A stretch of DNA of 64,000 bases from Bacillus alkalisoli (GTDB taxonomy: Bacteria; Bacillota; Bacilli; Bacillales; Bacillaceae_I). A program made the translations under genes and the position numbers. Shown here in pieces: positions 16,873 to 26,146 of this stretch (its first letter is position 1; every line of letters starts with the position of its first letter). A model generated the notes under the pieces. It had not been told where the DNA came from. It made no database searches and worked only from the letters and a program-made list of their open reading frames with translations. Location of the stretch: contig NZ_KZ454944.1 of assembly GCF_002797415.1 (NCBI RefSeq), positions 3,366,665-3,430,664 on the forward strand, written 5' to 3'.

Positions 16873-19800
16873 TTAAGCAATTTCTATTACGATCTTTTTC
16901 ACTTCTCCACGTCGGATAGCTTCTGCTGTTTTTCCAGCAATGCTAGACGTATTTAACTTTTCCAGTGTTCCACCATCGATATTCGTTAGTTGGATAGAAG
17001 TTGGTGATACTCCATCTTCTCCGTATGTGTTGGCTTTCTTTTTGTTTACATACGTAACCTCTGTTTGTCCTAAGAAAGTGAACGTTACTTCCCCTTTATC
17101 ATCAAACATCCAGTCTGGCAAAGTAGGAGACAGTTCGCAAACTAATTGCCCTTTTTCCATTCGGAACGGTTTTTCGCCGGCCATCATCATAAACCACATA
17201 TTCATAAACTCAATTGTCGATCCACTTAAGCGAGCAACAAATCCTCTACCATGTAACTCTTCGTTAGGATTAGCACTACTTGCGATAAACGATGAATTCT
17301 CAAGCGGACTTCTTCCGTACATTTTTGGATCTAAGAAAGGAATAAGTGCTTGTTTCATATCCTCAAAAAATTCATCGGCCAAACCTGACTTTAAAGTTGC
17401 TAACAAATATTTATACTCCATGTGCAAGAAGATAGACTCATTCTCAAGCCAACCAGGAGTGAAAGACTTAGCACGTCCAAGTTCTAACGGCTCGTTTGCG
17501 ATACTCATAGACGTTTTGTACATTTTAAGTTTCTTATCGTAAATATTTGATTGTTTCACTTCATTGTAGATTGCTTTTGCTGAAGCTTTATCCTTTGTTA
17601 ACTTTAACTGTTTTACTACTCCTTCTAAAAATGGAGTTACTGGTTTTGGCTTCAACTGTTCGTACATTTCTACATTCTCACCTTTAGAGTCAAGCTCAAA
17701 GTAAAAATACGTTGGAATAAGTGGAGTCTTGTATTCTTCCACCTTTTGAATTCCTTTTTCCACTCTAGTAGTGAGCATGTGAAGGTACGTTGAGATTTCA
17801 TCTGCTGTATACGTTACTTCTTCTCCACTTAATCCTTTATAAATGGAGTCACGGTATTCTTCTCGAACAGTTGTGACATTATTCCAATATCGATACTCGC
17901 TTTCTTGTGAACTGTCTAAACCAGCAATTTGCTCTACTACTTCACGTAAGAACACATCTACTTCTTTCGGAAGAGCAATCGTTTCTGTTCCAGATAGTTC
18001 TACACTGCGTAGAATATCCAGTAATCTCTTCAGTTCAAACAACTCAGAAGTACTAGAACCAAGCATTCCTGGAAGACCATTTAAGGAATCATTCCAACCT
18101 GGCTTGTCCCCTTCCATTTCTACCCCTAACCCGAATGGGGCTAATGTAGAAGTTTTCACTAGGGCAAGAATAACTAGTTTTGAATAGAGACTTGTGTAGT
18201 AAATATCGCCTTCACCGTATTGATCTTTTATCCAAAGAACCCCATTATTTTTCTTTGCTTTTTCTTGCTTTTCTTTTATTTTTTCTACTGCATCGTATTG
18301 TCTTATTTTTCCGTTTCGCGCAACATATTTTTCTTTTCTACTTTTCACTCTGACTGGACTTTCAAAGAACTTGTAACCTTTCTTAAAGAAAAACTCTTTT
18401 TCTTTGTCAGGATAAATAGATAAGTAGCTATCGATTAAATCTAGGTTATATGTCCAGTGATCCATCCAATAACCTTCTCCGAATTCAGCTTGTTGCATTT
18501 CTTCCGATTGTAATAACACAGCTGTTAAAAACTCTTCGAAAGTAGTGGATAAAGTAATAGATTGTTCTTCTACAAAGTGTTTTAACTCTCCAGGTGTATA
18601 GCTGTTATGGAAGAAGGAAACTAATTTTTCTAAATTAGCATCACCTTCTACAAGATTAGAAAGTGAAAAGTCTGCCGGCAATTCATAACGAACCCCTTTT
18701 ACTACTAAAGGATTGTATCCGTCTAATTGAACTAGGTTCATGAACTGTTTGATGTTATAGTCTTCTACTTTTGGTTCGAATAAGATGTCACACCTACGGT
18801 TTTGATTCACATCTCGATAGTTACCATTACCTTGTGAATAGTACGTCGGACTAATAGAGAAGAAATTATAATCTCTTTCTAGGTCGCCATGTTTTCTGGA
18901 GAATAAGTAATAAACTTTCTTATCTTCTCCTTCTCCGAAGACTGTAGGAAAACCACCACGTAGTCCATTATCTAAATAGCTTTGCTCTGCATAGGCATCA
19001 AATAATGGTTGCGCTGTTTTGGTTGAAATTTTGTTTGTAATAGGTTTCGTGATTGATTTTGCTTGCTCTTTCATTTTCTCTAAAGCAGCAATATTTATCG
19101 TTTCTTTTACATATGTTTGTACATACTCAACATTTTTAGCGTACCCAATCACTGTGTGGAATTGGATGTGTTGCTGTGGAGCAACCGTATCTATCGCCCA
19201 TGAGAAACCAGCAGAAACTTTATTTGTTGTTTGTTGTGGTTGCTCAACTAGTGTGTGTAATGAATTTTTCATAAATAGACGTGGAACGTTTAAGCTCGTA
19301 TCTGTTCCGAAAATGAATTCACGATCAATAATTGGCTTTACTAAGCTTTCATTGTTTTTACTATCTCGATAAAAGCTAGCGTAGAAGTTTCCGTGATGAA
19401 TTTCTTTTACTTCTGATGTATCTTCAATGCTTCCTCTTAATCGATAAAAAGGAATATGTTGTTCCAAATTTTTCACATCAAACCAGCTTTTTATCGTATT
19501 ACCTAGTTCTTTGTACGCTGCATTTGGTACTCCGCTAGGGAATAAGGATGGTAAGCCATCTACTAGTTCTATTTCTCTTTCATTCTCGGAAAGATTCGTT
19601 AACGTTACTTGACGGACTAGTCCACCAACTGCTGACTTTGGTAATGTAAAGTAGACAACTTGAAGTTCTAATTCTAAATTTGAGTCTACATATTCTAGTT
19701 CAAGCATATTCTCAGAAATCGTCATCTTTTCTTGAACGTGACCTTGTGCTGATGTCATTGGGGAGAATGGCTCTGTAAAATGTGTGGAGCCATCCTTTTC

Positions 19801-20052
19801 TTTTATTTTCACAAACGTTCTAAATCCTTGATTGGATACGTGTTGATAGGATTTATCTGCAGGTAAGAATTCCATCATTGCGTGATTTTTATCTTGTACA
19901 CCAAAGCTTGCGATCCCTTGACCTCTGTTTACATAAAACACCCACATCGGGATTCCGTCTACGCCTGCAATTCCAGGTAGGAAGCTTGAAAATGGGGATT
20001 GTTCTTGATAATTGTTTATTTCGAATGAGTTGTTGTCATTTAGTTTGTACAT
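16873..20052 (-). CDS. GH94-superfamily beta-glucan phosphorylase, probably GH161 beta-1,3-oligoglucan phosphorylase
   Basis: 1059 aa, too long for cellobiose phosphorylase (about 800 aa) but right for the beta-1,3-oligoglucan phosphorylases of GH149 and GH161. The N-terminal half is the beta-sandwich, followed by an (alpha/alpha)6 barrel. PGWNDSLNG (651-659) matches the catalytic aspartate loop of GH94 enzymes, making D655 the likely general acid. These enzymes cleave beta-1,3-glucan with phosphate to release glucose 1-phosphate in the cytosol, saving ATP. GH16, GH1 and the importer nearby favour the beta-1,3 assignment. The GAGGG RBS is good. There is no signal peptide, which fits cytosolic action. 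Confidence 0.8.
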   Translation of the reverse strand: MYKLNDNNSFEINNYQEQSPFSSFLPGIAGVDGIPMWVFYVNRGQGIASFGVQDKNHAMMEFLPADKSYQHVSNQGFRTFVKIKEKDGSTHFTEPFSPMTSAQGHVQEKMTISENMLELEYVDSNLELELQVVYFTLPKSAVGGLVRQVTLTNLSENEREIELVDGLPSLFPSGVPNAAYKELGNTIKSWFDVKNLEQHIPFYRLRGSIEDTSEVKEIHHGNFYASFYRDSKNNESLVKPIIDREFIFGTDTSLNVPRLFMKNSLHTLVEQPQQTTNKVSAGFSWAIDTVAPQQHIQFHTVIGYAKNVEYVQTYVKETINIAALEKMKEQAKSITKPITNKISTKTAQPLFDAYAEQSYLDNGLRGGFPTVFGEGEDKKVYYLFSRKHGDLERDYNFFSISPTYYSQGNGNYRDVNQNRRCDILFEPKVEDYNIKQFMNLVQLDGYNPLVVKGVRYELPADFSLSNLVEGDANLEKLVSFFHNSYTPGELKHFVEEQSITLSTTFEEFLTAVLLQSEEMQQAEFGEGYWMDHWTYNLDLIDSYLSIYPDKEKEFFFKKGYKFFESPVRVKSRKEKYVARNGKIRQYDAVEKIKEKQEKAKKNNGVLWIKDQYGEGDIYYTSLYSKLVILALVKTSTLAPFGLGVEMEGDKPGWNDSLNGLPGMLGSSTSELFELKRLLDILRSVELSGTETIALPKEVDVFLREVVEQIAGLDSSQESEYRYWNNVTTVREEYRDSIYKGLSGEEVTYTADEISTYLHMLTTRVEKGIQKVEEYKTPLIPTYFYFELDSKGENVEMYEQLKPKPVTPFLEGVVKQLKLTKDKASAKAIYNEVKQSNIYDKKLKMYKTSMSIANEPLELGRAKSFTPGWLENESIFLHMEYKYLLATLKSGLADEFFEDMKQALIPFLDPKMYGRSPLENSSFIASSANPNEELHGRGFVARLSGSTIEFMNMWFMMMAGEKPFRMEKGQLVCELSPTLPDWMFDDKGEVTFTFLGQTEVTYVNKKKANTYGEDGVSPTSIQLTNIDGGTLEKLNTSSIAGKTAEAIRRGEVKKIVIEIA

Positions 20053-20117
20053 TTTTACACCCTCTTAATTTTTTTAATCCTCTAGAAAGTATCTATATTG
20101 TTTACGTTCACGAATGA

Positions 20118-20910
20118 GGTCTTAGGATTTCTCCTCATGGACGTTTTCCGTCTTATCTTTAGGCAATTCGGCCTTGGGACCTCTTCTCATGGACGTTTTT
20201 CACCTAATTTTAAGGCAAACCGGCCTTGGCAGCTCTTCTCATGGACGTTTTTCGTCTTATCTTTATGCAAATCGGCCTTGGGACCTCTTCTCATTGACGT
20301 TTTTCACCTAATTTTAAGGCAAACCGGCCTTGGCAGCTCTTCTCATGGACGTTTTTCGTCTTATCTTTATGCAAATAGGCCTTGGGACCTCTTCTCATGG
20401 ACGTTTTTCACCTAATTTTAAGGCAAAACGGCCTTGGCAGCTCTTCTCATGGACGTTTTTCGTCTTATCTTTAGGCAAACCGGCCTTGGGACCTCTTCTC
20501 ATTGACGCTTTTCACCTAATATTAAGGCAATTCGGCCTTGGCAGCTCTTCTCATGGACGCTTTTCACCTAATTTTAAGGCAAATCGGCCTTGGCAGCTCT
20601 TCTCATGGACGTTTTCCGTCTTATCTTTAGGCAAATCGGCCTTGGCAGCTCTCCTCATGGACGTTTTTCACCTAATTTTAAGGCAAATCGGCCTTGGCAG
20701 CTCTCCTCATGGACGTTTTCCGTCTTATCTTTAGGCAAATCGGCCTTGGCAGCTCTTCTCATGGACGTTTTTCACCTAATTTTAAGGCAATTCGGCCTTG
20801 GGACCTCTTCTCATGGACGTTTTTCACCTAATTTTAAGGCAAACCGGCCTTGGCAGCTCTTCTCATGGACGTTTTTCGTCTTATCTTTAGGCAATTCGGC
20901 CTTGGGGCCA
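20118..20910. repeat. Array 2: 15 units of exactly 52 bp
   Basis: GGCCTTGG starts at 20170, 20222, 20274, 20326, 20378, 20430, 20482, 20534, 20586, 20638, 20690, 20742, 20794, 20846 and 20898, with no deviation from 52 bp. Each unit carries CTCATGGACGTTTTTC or CCGTC and then AAGGCAA; AAGGC-N6-GCCTT is a small hairpin across unit borders. Two variants of the second half (CACCTAATTTTA and CGTCTTATCTTTA) are interspersed. 52 is not a multiple of 3 and no RBS serves the open frames, so it is noncoding. It lies between lacI and the phosphorylase. Confidence 0.92.
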
Positions 20911-20979
20911 TTGCGAAATTCTTTTAGCTTATAAATTATAGTGCAATATTAAAGATTCTTTTATTCTAAAAGAGTCACT

Positions 20980-20995
20980 AAACCGCTTTCGTAAA
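20980..20995. promoter_or_regulatory. LacI-type operator upstream of array 2
   Basis: CTAAACCGCTTTCGTA keeps the CGCTTTCG half of the operator found before GH16 and GH1. It lies 30 bp after the lacI stop and 930 bp before the phosphorylase start, with array 2 in between. If it marks the phosphorylase promoter, the array is part of that gene's 5' leader. Confidence 0.5.
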
Positions 20996-21002
20996 TAGAA
21001 AA

Positions 21003-21041
21003 ATAAAAAAGGTTATAGACCAATAGAGTTATATTGGTCTA
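21003..21041 (-). terminator. Terminator of the importer/lacI operon
   Basis: TAGACCAAT (21016-21024) and ATTGGTCTA (21033-21041) form a 9-bp stem that includes the lacI stop codon, followed by CCTTTTTTATTTT on the minus strand. Confidence 0.8.
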
Positions 21042-22036
21042 CACGAGTCTCTTTCGATGAGTGAAACTGGTATTTTTACAGACATGAACTGCTTCTTTTT
21101 ATTATTAATTTGATCAATTAACATGTTTGCTGCAGTTTGACCTATTAGTAATGTATCTTGTCTAATTGTAGTTAATCCAGGGGTAATATATTGAGAGATT
21201 TGAATATCATCAAAGCCAACGATGGAAACATCATCCGGAACTTGCAAACCGTGTTCCTTAACGGCCGCCATTGCCCCTACAGCCATTAAGTCTCCGGCTA
21301 CAAAAACGGCTGTTGGCCTTTCGTCTAATTTCAATAACTGTTCCATCGCTTCTTTACCATCTTCAAAGGTAAAGAATCCACCGTCTAAAGTATACTCTTT
21401 TGGTATCTCAAGATTATGCTTTTTCATCGCACTTATAAAGCCTTTTAATCTTTGGACACCTACGTACAATTGCTCGTTACCGGCAATATGAGCTATTCTT
21501 CTATGGCCTAGTTCGTATAGATAATCCACAGCTAATTCACTTCCATGGATGTTATCACTATAAACAGCACTAACTCCACGAGCATCAAGGTCAATAACTA
21601 CAGATGGAATGTCCGATTCCATAAGTTTATTCACATCTGGCGTATTCAACGTGGAACAAACAACAACGACACCATCTACGCCACGATATAAAAAGTGGTC
21701 TAAATAAGATCGTTCTTCTTTTCCAATTTTACTAGATGCAAACAAAAGGTCATATCCTTCTCGCTCTGCACTTTTCTTAAAGCTTTCAATGACTGCGTTA
21801 AAGAAAGGGTGTTCCATACCTATTCCAGAATCCTCGACAAAGACAACACCAATCGTCCATGATCGTTTCGTGGATAAGGTTCTTGCACTAGAACTTGGGT
21901 AATAACCAAGCTCTTCCACCGCTTCATTGATAATTTTTTTTGCCTTTTCCCCTACATCGGAGTAGTTATTTAAAACCTTTGAAACTGTACTAACCGAATA
22001 GCCAGTTTTCTTGGCGATATCATAGATTGTAGCCAT
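21029..22036 (-). CDS. LacI-family transcriptional regulator of the beta-glucan locus
   Basis: 335 aa. The N-terminus MATIYDIAKKTGYSVSTVSK followed by VLNNYSDVG is a complete LacI helix-turn-helix plus hinge region, and the rest is a periplasmic-binding-protein-like sugar sensor ending in LIERDS. It follows yesL by 29 bp and is probably last in the importer operon. CGAAA-N4-TTTCG operators before GH16, GH1 and elsewhere in this locus are the obvious targets. The inducer is probably a laminari-oligosaccharide or phosphorylase product. A repressor role is expected but not shown. Confidence 0.9.
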   Translation of the reverse strand: MATIYDIAKKTGYSVSTVSKVLNNYSDVGEKAKKIINEAVEELGYYPSSSARTLSTKRSWTIGVVFVEDSGIGMEHPFFNAVIESFKKSAEREGYDLLFASSKIGKEERSYLDHFLYRGVDGVVVVCSTLNTPDVNKLMESDIPSVVIDLDARGVSAVYSDNIHGSELAVDYLYELGHRRIAHIAGNEQLYVGVQRLKGFISAMKKHNLEIPKEYTLDGGFFTFEDGKEAMEQLLKLDERPTAVFVAGDLMAVGAMAAVKEHGLQVPDDVSIVGFDDIQISQYITPGLTTIRQDTLLIGQTAANMLIDQINNKKKQFMSVKIPVSLIERDSCRPI

Positions 22037-22065
22037 GTTTTCTACCTGCTCTCTTGCTTCGCTTT

Positions 22066-22665
22066 CTATGCTGCATTATATTTTTTAAATGTCATATAAT
22101 TTATACTCATAAGTACATAGGCAAAAACGCTTACGCCTATTACTAAAAACGGCTTAGGATAGTTGATAGCAATTAAGAAATATGCTAACAACCAAACTAA
22201 TTGTATCACTGTAATAAACGGGCGAGCAAACACTAGACCAGCAGCTACTTTAATATATTGTAATGTTTTATATTCAAAATGAGCCATTACCGAAAATACA
22301 TTTAAAAAAGTCATAATCGCGATTGCTGCTATCCCAAAGATAAGGATGTAAACAAATATTCTTATCGATTCATCATAGAAGTGGGAAACGAAAGAATAGT
22401 TTACATAAATAATATAAAATATCCCAAGGAAGATTGCACCAATTATATTAGACTTTACAAATGATTGTTTGTAAAAAGTATAGAATTTGGAGAACAAAGA
22501 AATTTCTTTATCCCCCTTAATCCATTCTCTTATTACTTGAAATAATGCTAGGGTCGCTGGCATAAATCCAAATAGTCCAAGTCCTGCTAGCACGAATAAT
22601 ACCCAAAGGACATTTAACGCAATAAACTTGTAAACAAACTCGGCAATTTGCATTACTTTTCCCAA
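22066..22665 (-). CDS. YesL family (DUF624) membrane protein
   Basis: About 199 aa from a TTG at 22665, where AGGGGG lies 8 nt upstream; the GTG at 22674 overlaps that RBS. Five or six membrane helices, with the conserved GLGLFGFMPATLALFQVIREW stretch of DUF624 (about 30-50). YesL-like genes occur beside carbohydrate ABC importers and glycosidases in Bacillota, as here between the permeases and lacI. Function unknown; a helper of importer assembly or sensing is a guess. Confidence 0.8.
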   Translation of the reverse strand: MGKVMQIAEFVYKFIALNVLWVLFVLAGLGLFGFMPATLALFQVIREWIKGDKEISLFSKFYTFYKQSFVKSNIIGAIFLGIFYIIYVNYSFVSHFYDESIRIFVYILIFGIAAIAIMTFLNVFSVMAHFEYKTLQYIKVAAGLVFARPFITVIQLVWLLAYFLIAINYPKPFLVIGVSVFAYVLMSINYMTFKKYNAA

Positions 22666-22696
22666 CGAATACACCCCCTATTTTTTCAAGTGAAAT

Positions 22697-23545
22697 TTAT
22701 TTTACTGCACCTTCAGATATGCTTTGGATGAACAGTTTGTTGAATAGTAAAAACACGATTAGTAATGGTACAGTTGCCCAGAACGTACCAGACATAATCA
22801 TACCATAATCCATTTGTCTTGCATCATTCAAGGAGCGTAAGGCAACTTGTAATGTGTGCATAGATGGATCTCTTAACACAACAAGAGGCCATAAGAAGTC
22901 ATTCCATACATGCATGAATACAATGATACCTAATGTTGCAAAAGCTGGAAGAATCATCGGTACGACAATGTTCCAGTAAATACGGAAGTTGGAACAACCA
23001 TCAATCTTAGCAGCTTCAATAATCTCGTAAGGTACACCATCTTTTATATATTGCCTCATCCAGAAAATACCAAACGCATTAATTAATCCTGGAATAATAA
23101 GTGCTTTAAAGTCATTTAACCAACCTAATGTTGTAATGATGTAGTACTGTGGTATTAATCCTAGTTGTGGTGGCACCATCATTGTGACAAGGATCATACC
23201 AAAAAGAACTGTTTTCCCTTTGAATTCTAATTTCGCAAATGCGTAACCAGCAAGTGAACTTAAGAACAGTGTTCCTATCGTGATTGTCGTGGCAACGAAA
23301 AAGGAATTCCACATTGCCCCGAAGAAGTCGATATTATTTAATACTTTTTGAAAGTTCGTCACTAAATCAGTTCCTGGTGTGAACGGTGGTGGCACTTGGT
23401 TGATTTCTCTATTTTGACGTGTCGCCATGACAAACATATAGTAAAACGGGAATAATGATACTAAGGAACCGAAAATTAAACTTAAATAGACTAATATTTT
23501 TTTGATTGAGAATTTTCCTTCTCCTACTTCTTTTCGCGCTGCCAT
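22697..23545 (-). CDS. Carbohydrate ABC transporter permease, MalG type
   Basis: 282 aa, six membrane helices. The EAA loop reads EIIEAAKIDGCSNFRIYWNI, followed by VVPMILPA, the docking site for the ATPase. It pairs with the MalF-type permease encoded 11 bp upstream. No ATPase gene lies in the operon, so a shared MsmX-type ATPase elsewhere must energise it. GGGGG precedes the ATG. Likely cargo, from the locus, is beta-1,3-gluco-oligosaccharides. Confidence 0.9.
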   Translation of the reverse strand: MAARKEVGEGKFSIKKILVYLSLIFGSLVSLFPFYYMFVMATRQNREINQVPPPFTPGTDLVTNFQKVLNNIDFFGAMWNSFFVATTITIGTLFLSSLAGYAFAKLEFKGKTVLFGMILVTMMVPPQLGLIPQYYIITTLGWLNDFKALIIPGLINAFGIFWMRQYIKDGVPYEIIEAAKIDGCSNFRIYWNIVVPMILPAFATLGIIVFMHVWNDFLWPLVVLRDPSMHTLQVALRSLNDARQMDYGMIMSGTFWATVPLLIVFLLFNKLFIQSISEGAVK

Positions 23546-23556
23546 TTTCGTCCCCC

Positions 23557-24474
23557 CTACTTAATTTTTTTCGAACGGCCGATTAAGTTTGTTAACAATA
23601 AGTTAATTGCCGTTAATGAAATGATAATAAAGAATAATACGATTGCTGCAGCTGATGCTGTTCCGAAAGAATTATATACGAACGCATCACGCCATAAGTA
23701 AGCTACCATTGTAATACCTTCTTCGCGTAGACCGCGACCTAAGAAGATAAGTGGTTCTGTGAATAATTGTAAGCTTCCAATTGTTGCTGTGAAAACAACA
23801 AACATCGTGATTGGTTTTAGCATTGGTAATGTGATAAGACGAATCTGTTGTCCTACCGTTGCCCCGTCCATTTTTGCTGCTTCATAAAGCTCTTTAGGTA
23901 TACTTTGCATACCTGCTAAGAAAATGATTGTATTGTAACCAACCCATCTCCAGAAAACCATTGTTGCGATGGCTATTTTTACAGGCCAATATTCTGCATT
24001 CCAGCGAATAGGGCCAATATCGAAAAAGTTTAACACATAGTTAGCAAAACCAAATGGTTGGTTATTAAAAATGATTCCAAAAATAATGGCAACTGCTACG
24101 ATTGATGTAATGTATGGTAGGAAAATAAGGGTACGAAATGTATTTCTAAAACGTAATAACGCAGAGTTTAAGGCAAAAGCTATTAATAGCGCCGCAATTA
24201 TTTGTGGTACCGTTCCTAAAATCCCAATAATAAACGTATTTTTAATGGAAGAGAAGAACACAGGATCATCGAAAATAAAGGCAAAGTTCTTGAATCCATT
24301 GAAAACCATTGGATTTAATCCATCCCACTTGAAGAATGATAGATAGAAACTGAATATCATTGGGAATAGCCCAAAGATAGCAAATAAAATGAAGAATGGC
24401 GCAATAAATAAATAAGCGGATAAAGCGGTACGTTTCTTTTCTGGTAAGTTGTTAAACTTTTTGATGATATTCAA
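23557..24474 (-). CDS. Carbohydrate ABC transporter permease, MalF type
   Basis: 305 aa, six membrane helices. The EAA loop is ELYEAAKMDGATVGQQIRLI followed by TLPMLKP. The start is a TTG with AAAGGGGG 7 nt upstream. It forms the membrane channel with the MalG-type partner and receives sugar from the lipoprotein encoded upstream. The 170-nt gap to the binding-protein gene carries strong stem-loops without a U-tail on the minus strand, a common way to make more binding protein than permease. Confidence 0.9.
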   Translation of the reverse strand: MNIIKKFNNLPEKKRTALSAYLFIAPFFILFAIFGLFPMIFSFYLSFFKWDGLNPMVFNGFKNFAFIFDDPVFFSSIKNTFIIGILGTVPQIIAALLIAFALNSALLRFRNTFRTLIFLPYITSIVAVAIIFGIIFNNQPFGFANYVLNFFDIGPIRWNAEYWPVKIAIATMVFWRWVGYNTIIFLAGMQSIPKELYEAAKMDGATVGQQIRLITLPMLKPITMFVVFTATIGSLQLFTEPLIFLGRGLREEGITMVAYLWRDAFVYNSFGTASAAAIVLFFIIISLTAINLLLTNLIGRSKKIK

Positions 24475-24510
24475 CTTTAATCCCCCTTTAAATAGGTGTT
24501 TTAGTTATTT

Positions 24511-24635
24511 TAGTTCTTGTTGGCTTTCGAGAATGGCCCATACCATTGTTACATAGGGATGAGCAGCTCTCGAAACAATAGATAGAACCAACAAGTAATT
24601 TTTTTCAGGGTATGACTTCAAGAAGTCATACCCTG
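24511..24635 (-). promoter_or_regulatory. Intercistronic stem-loops between binding protein and permease genes
   Basis: CAGGGTATGACTTC (24606-24619) pairs perfectly with GAAGTCATACCCTG (24622-24635). A second, broken stem is closed by CTTGTTGG and CCAACAAG (24511-24597) with TTCGAGA/TCTCGAA inside. On the minus strand the first stem is followed by AAAAAAATT, not U, so it is more likely an mRNA-stabilising or processing element than a terminator. Confidence 0.6.
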
Positions 24636-24646
24636 ATAAGCTATTA

Positions 24647-25939
24647 TTATTGTCTACCGATTACTCGTTGCATTCTTTCTAGAGCTTCTGTCCATTCTTT
24701 TGCTGAATCGTTACCTGCAGCTACGTTATCAATAGCTTGTTTAATTTCTGCATCAACTGGATAGTATAGTCTACCTTTGTAAACTGGCTCAACTTGTTGT
24801 GCTGCTTCAGAGAATACTTGAGCTGTTGCAATTCCACCGAAATACTCATCTGTATACTCTTTGAACTCAGCCATTTCGTATACTGCTGGAGATGATGGGA
24901 ATAAACCGTAATCTAAGAACGCTTTTAGTTGTTGTTCTGGAGCTGTTAACCATGCGATAAACTTGTAAGCTTCTTCTGCATTTTTAGACTCAGCTGGAAC
25001 TGTTAAGTAAGATCCACCCCAGTTACCAGCACCCTCTGGCATTGTAGTAATAGACCAGATTCCATTTTCAGGACTGTTGTCTTTAATAACACCTTGCATC
25101 CAAGCAGGAGCTAACATTGTTGCATAAGTTCCTTCACCCATTCCAGCAAACCATTCTGGAGTCCATAATGGAATATCTCCAACTAAACCTTGGTCAAGCA
25201 TGCTAGATACGTAAGTGAATGCATCTTTTAATTGATTGTGGTCTTCGATAATTAACTCATCGCTTGTGTTGAAATATTGTTGTGTTGATTGGTCACGTCT
25301 TGCGTTGTAAATAAGTTCACCGGAGTCAGTCATTAACTTTCCAGTTTTCTCTTTAATTTGTTGTGCTACTTTCTCGTAATCTTCCCAAGTTTGAATTAAC
25401 TCAGAAACAGCTTCTGATGAAGCATCGAAACCAGCTTCTTCAAATACGTCTGTACGGTAGAACATTACAGTTGGACCGATATCAGTTGGTAATCCGAATA
25501 AGAAACTACCATCTGCATTTTCTCCATTTTTCCAAACCCAATCAAGGTAGTTGCCTTCTACATCTTTTGCACCATGATCAAAAAGGTTTGTGAATGCATG
25601 CTCTGCATTACGGTATCTTTCAATTTGTGCTTCCTCAATCATCGTGATGTCTGGCGCGCCAGTTCCTGCAGAAATAGAGGTAAATAGATTGTCATGTAAG
25701 TCGTTCATATCACTATTTTGCAAGTTAATCGTAACGTGCGGGTTTTCCGCTACATATTCTTCAATTAACTTATCGTATCCAGTGTTACCGAACTCCCAAA
25801 ATACTAACTCAACGTCTCCGCTGCCAATTTTTTCGCTATCTTTGTCTTTACCAGCATTTGAACCACCGTCGTTAGAACAAGCAGCAAGTAATGATACAGA
25901 AAGTACGGATGCTGCTGCAAGTTTAAAAAACTTTTTCAT
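24647..25939 (-). CDS. Sugar ABC transporter substrate-binding lipoprotein
   Basis: 430 aa from the ATG at 25939 (AAGGGGG RBS); an upstream in-frame ATG has none. A lipoprotein signal MKKFFKLAAASVLSVSLLAAC ends in the lipobox LAAC. The mature part is a family 1 solute-binding protein (SBP_bac_1), with FWEFGNTGYDKLIEEY near the start and AWLTAPEQQLKAF near the end. It is the first gene of the operon SBP-MalF-MalG-YesL-LacI. From context it would capture beta-1,3-gluco-oligosaccharides released by GH16; specificity is inference. Confidence 0.92.
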   Translation of the reverse strand: MKKFFKLAAASVLSVSLLAACSNDGGSNAGKDKDSEKIGSGDVELVFWEFGNTGYDKLIEEYVAENPHVTINLQNSDMNDLHDNLFTSISAGTGAPDITMIEEAQIERYRNAEHAFTNLFDHGAKDVEGNYLDWVWKNGENADGSFLFGLPTDIGPTVMFYRTDVFEEAGFDASSEAVSELIQTWEDYEKVAQQIKEKTGKLMTDSGELIYNARRDQSTQQYFNTSDELIIEDHNQLKDAFTYVSSMLDQGLVGDIPLWTPEWFAGMGEGTYATMLAPAWMQGVIKDNSPENGIWSITTMPEGAGNWGGSYLTVPAESKNAEEAYKFIAWLTAPEQQLKAFLDYGLFPSSPAVYEMAEFKEYTDEYFGGIATAQVFSEAAQQVEPVYKGRLYYPVDAEIKQAIDNVAAGNDSAKEWTEALERMQRVIGRQ

Positions 25940-26013
25940 TTTCTTTTCCCCCTTAGAATCCAAAAAATTTAATATTTATTATGACAAGTACATCTAGATA
26001 CTACTCTACTTCC

Positions 26014-26023
26014 TCACCTCCTC
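26014..26023 (-). promoter_or_regulatory. Stand-alone Shine-Dalgarno in the binding-protein leader
   Basis: The minus strand reads GAGGAGGTGA about 75 nt before the real start, with no ORF of more than a few codons after it. It matches the lone SD in the GH16 leader, suggesting a shared leader design in this regulon. Confidence 0.5.
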
Positions 26024-26064
26024 AAAGCGGACCTTTGAAAGCTTTAGTTGTGTATGTCTAGGAG

Positions 26065-26075
26065 TAAGCGCTTTA
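26065..26075. promoter_or_regulatory. Candidate LacI-type operator ahead of the importer operon
   Basis: TAAGCGCTTTA shares the AAGCGCTTT core with the GH16 operator. A weaker TTTGAAAGCTTT lies at 26034-26045. Both lie 90-140 bp before the lipoprotein start. Confidence 0.45.
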
Positions 26076-26146
26076 TTTCTAATTATTTAAAGTTCCAAGC
26101 GCCACCTTTTGTCGTGACGCTCACAACTTATCAACCTATTTATTGA

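Noticed and set aside
20118-20910. CRISPR array (also considered for the other four arrays)
   Set aside because: The segments between repeated cores are themselves repeated, not unique spacers, and no cas genes are present.
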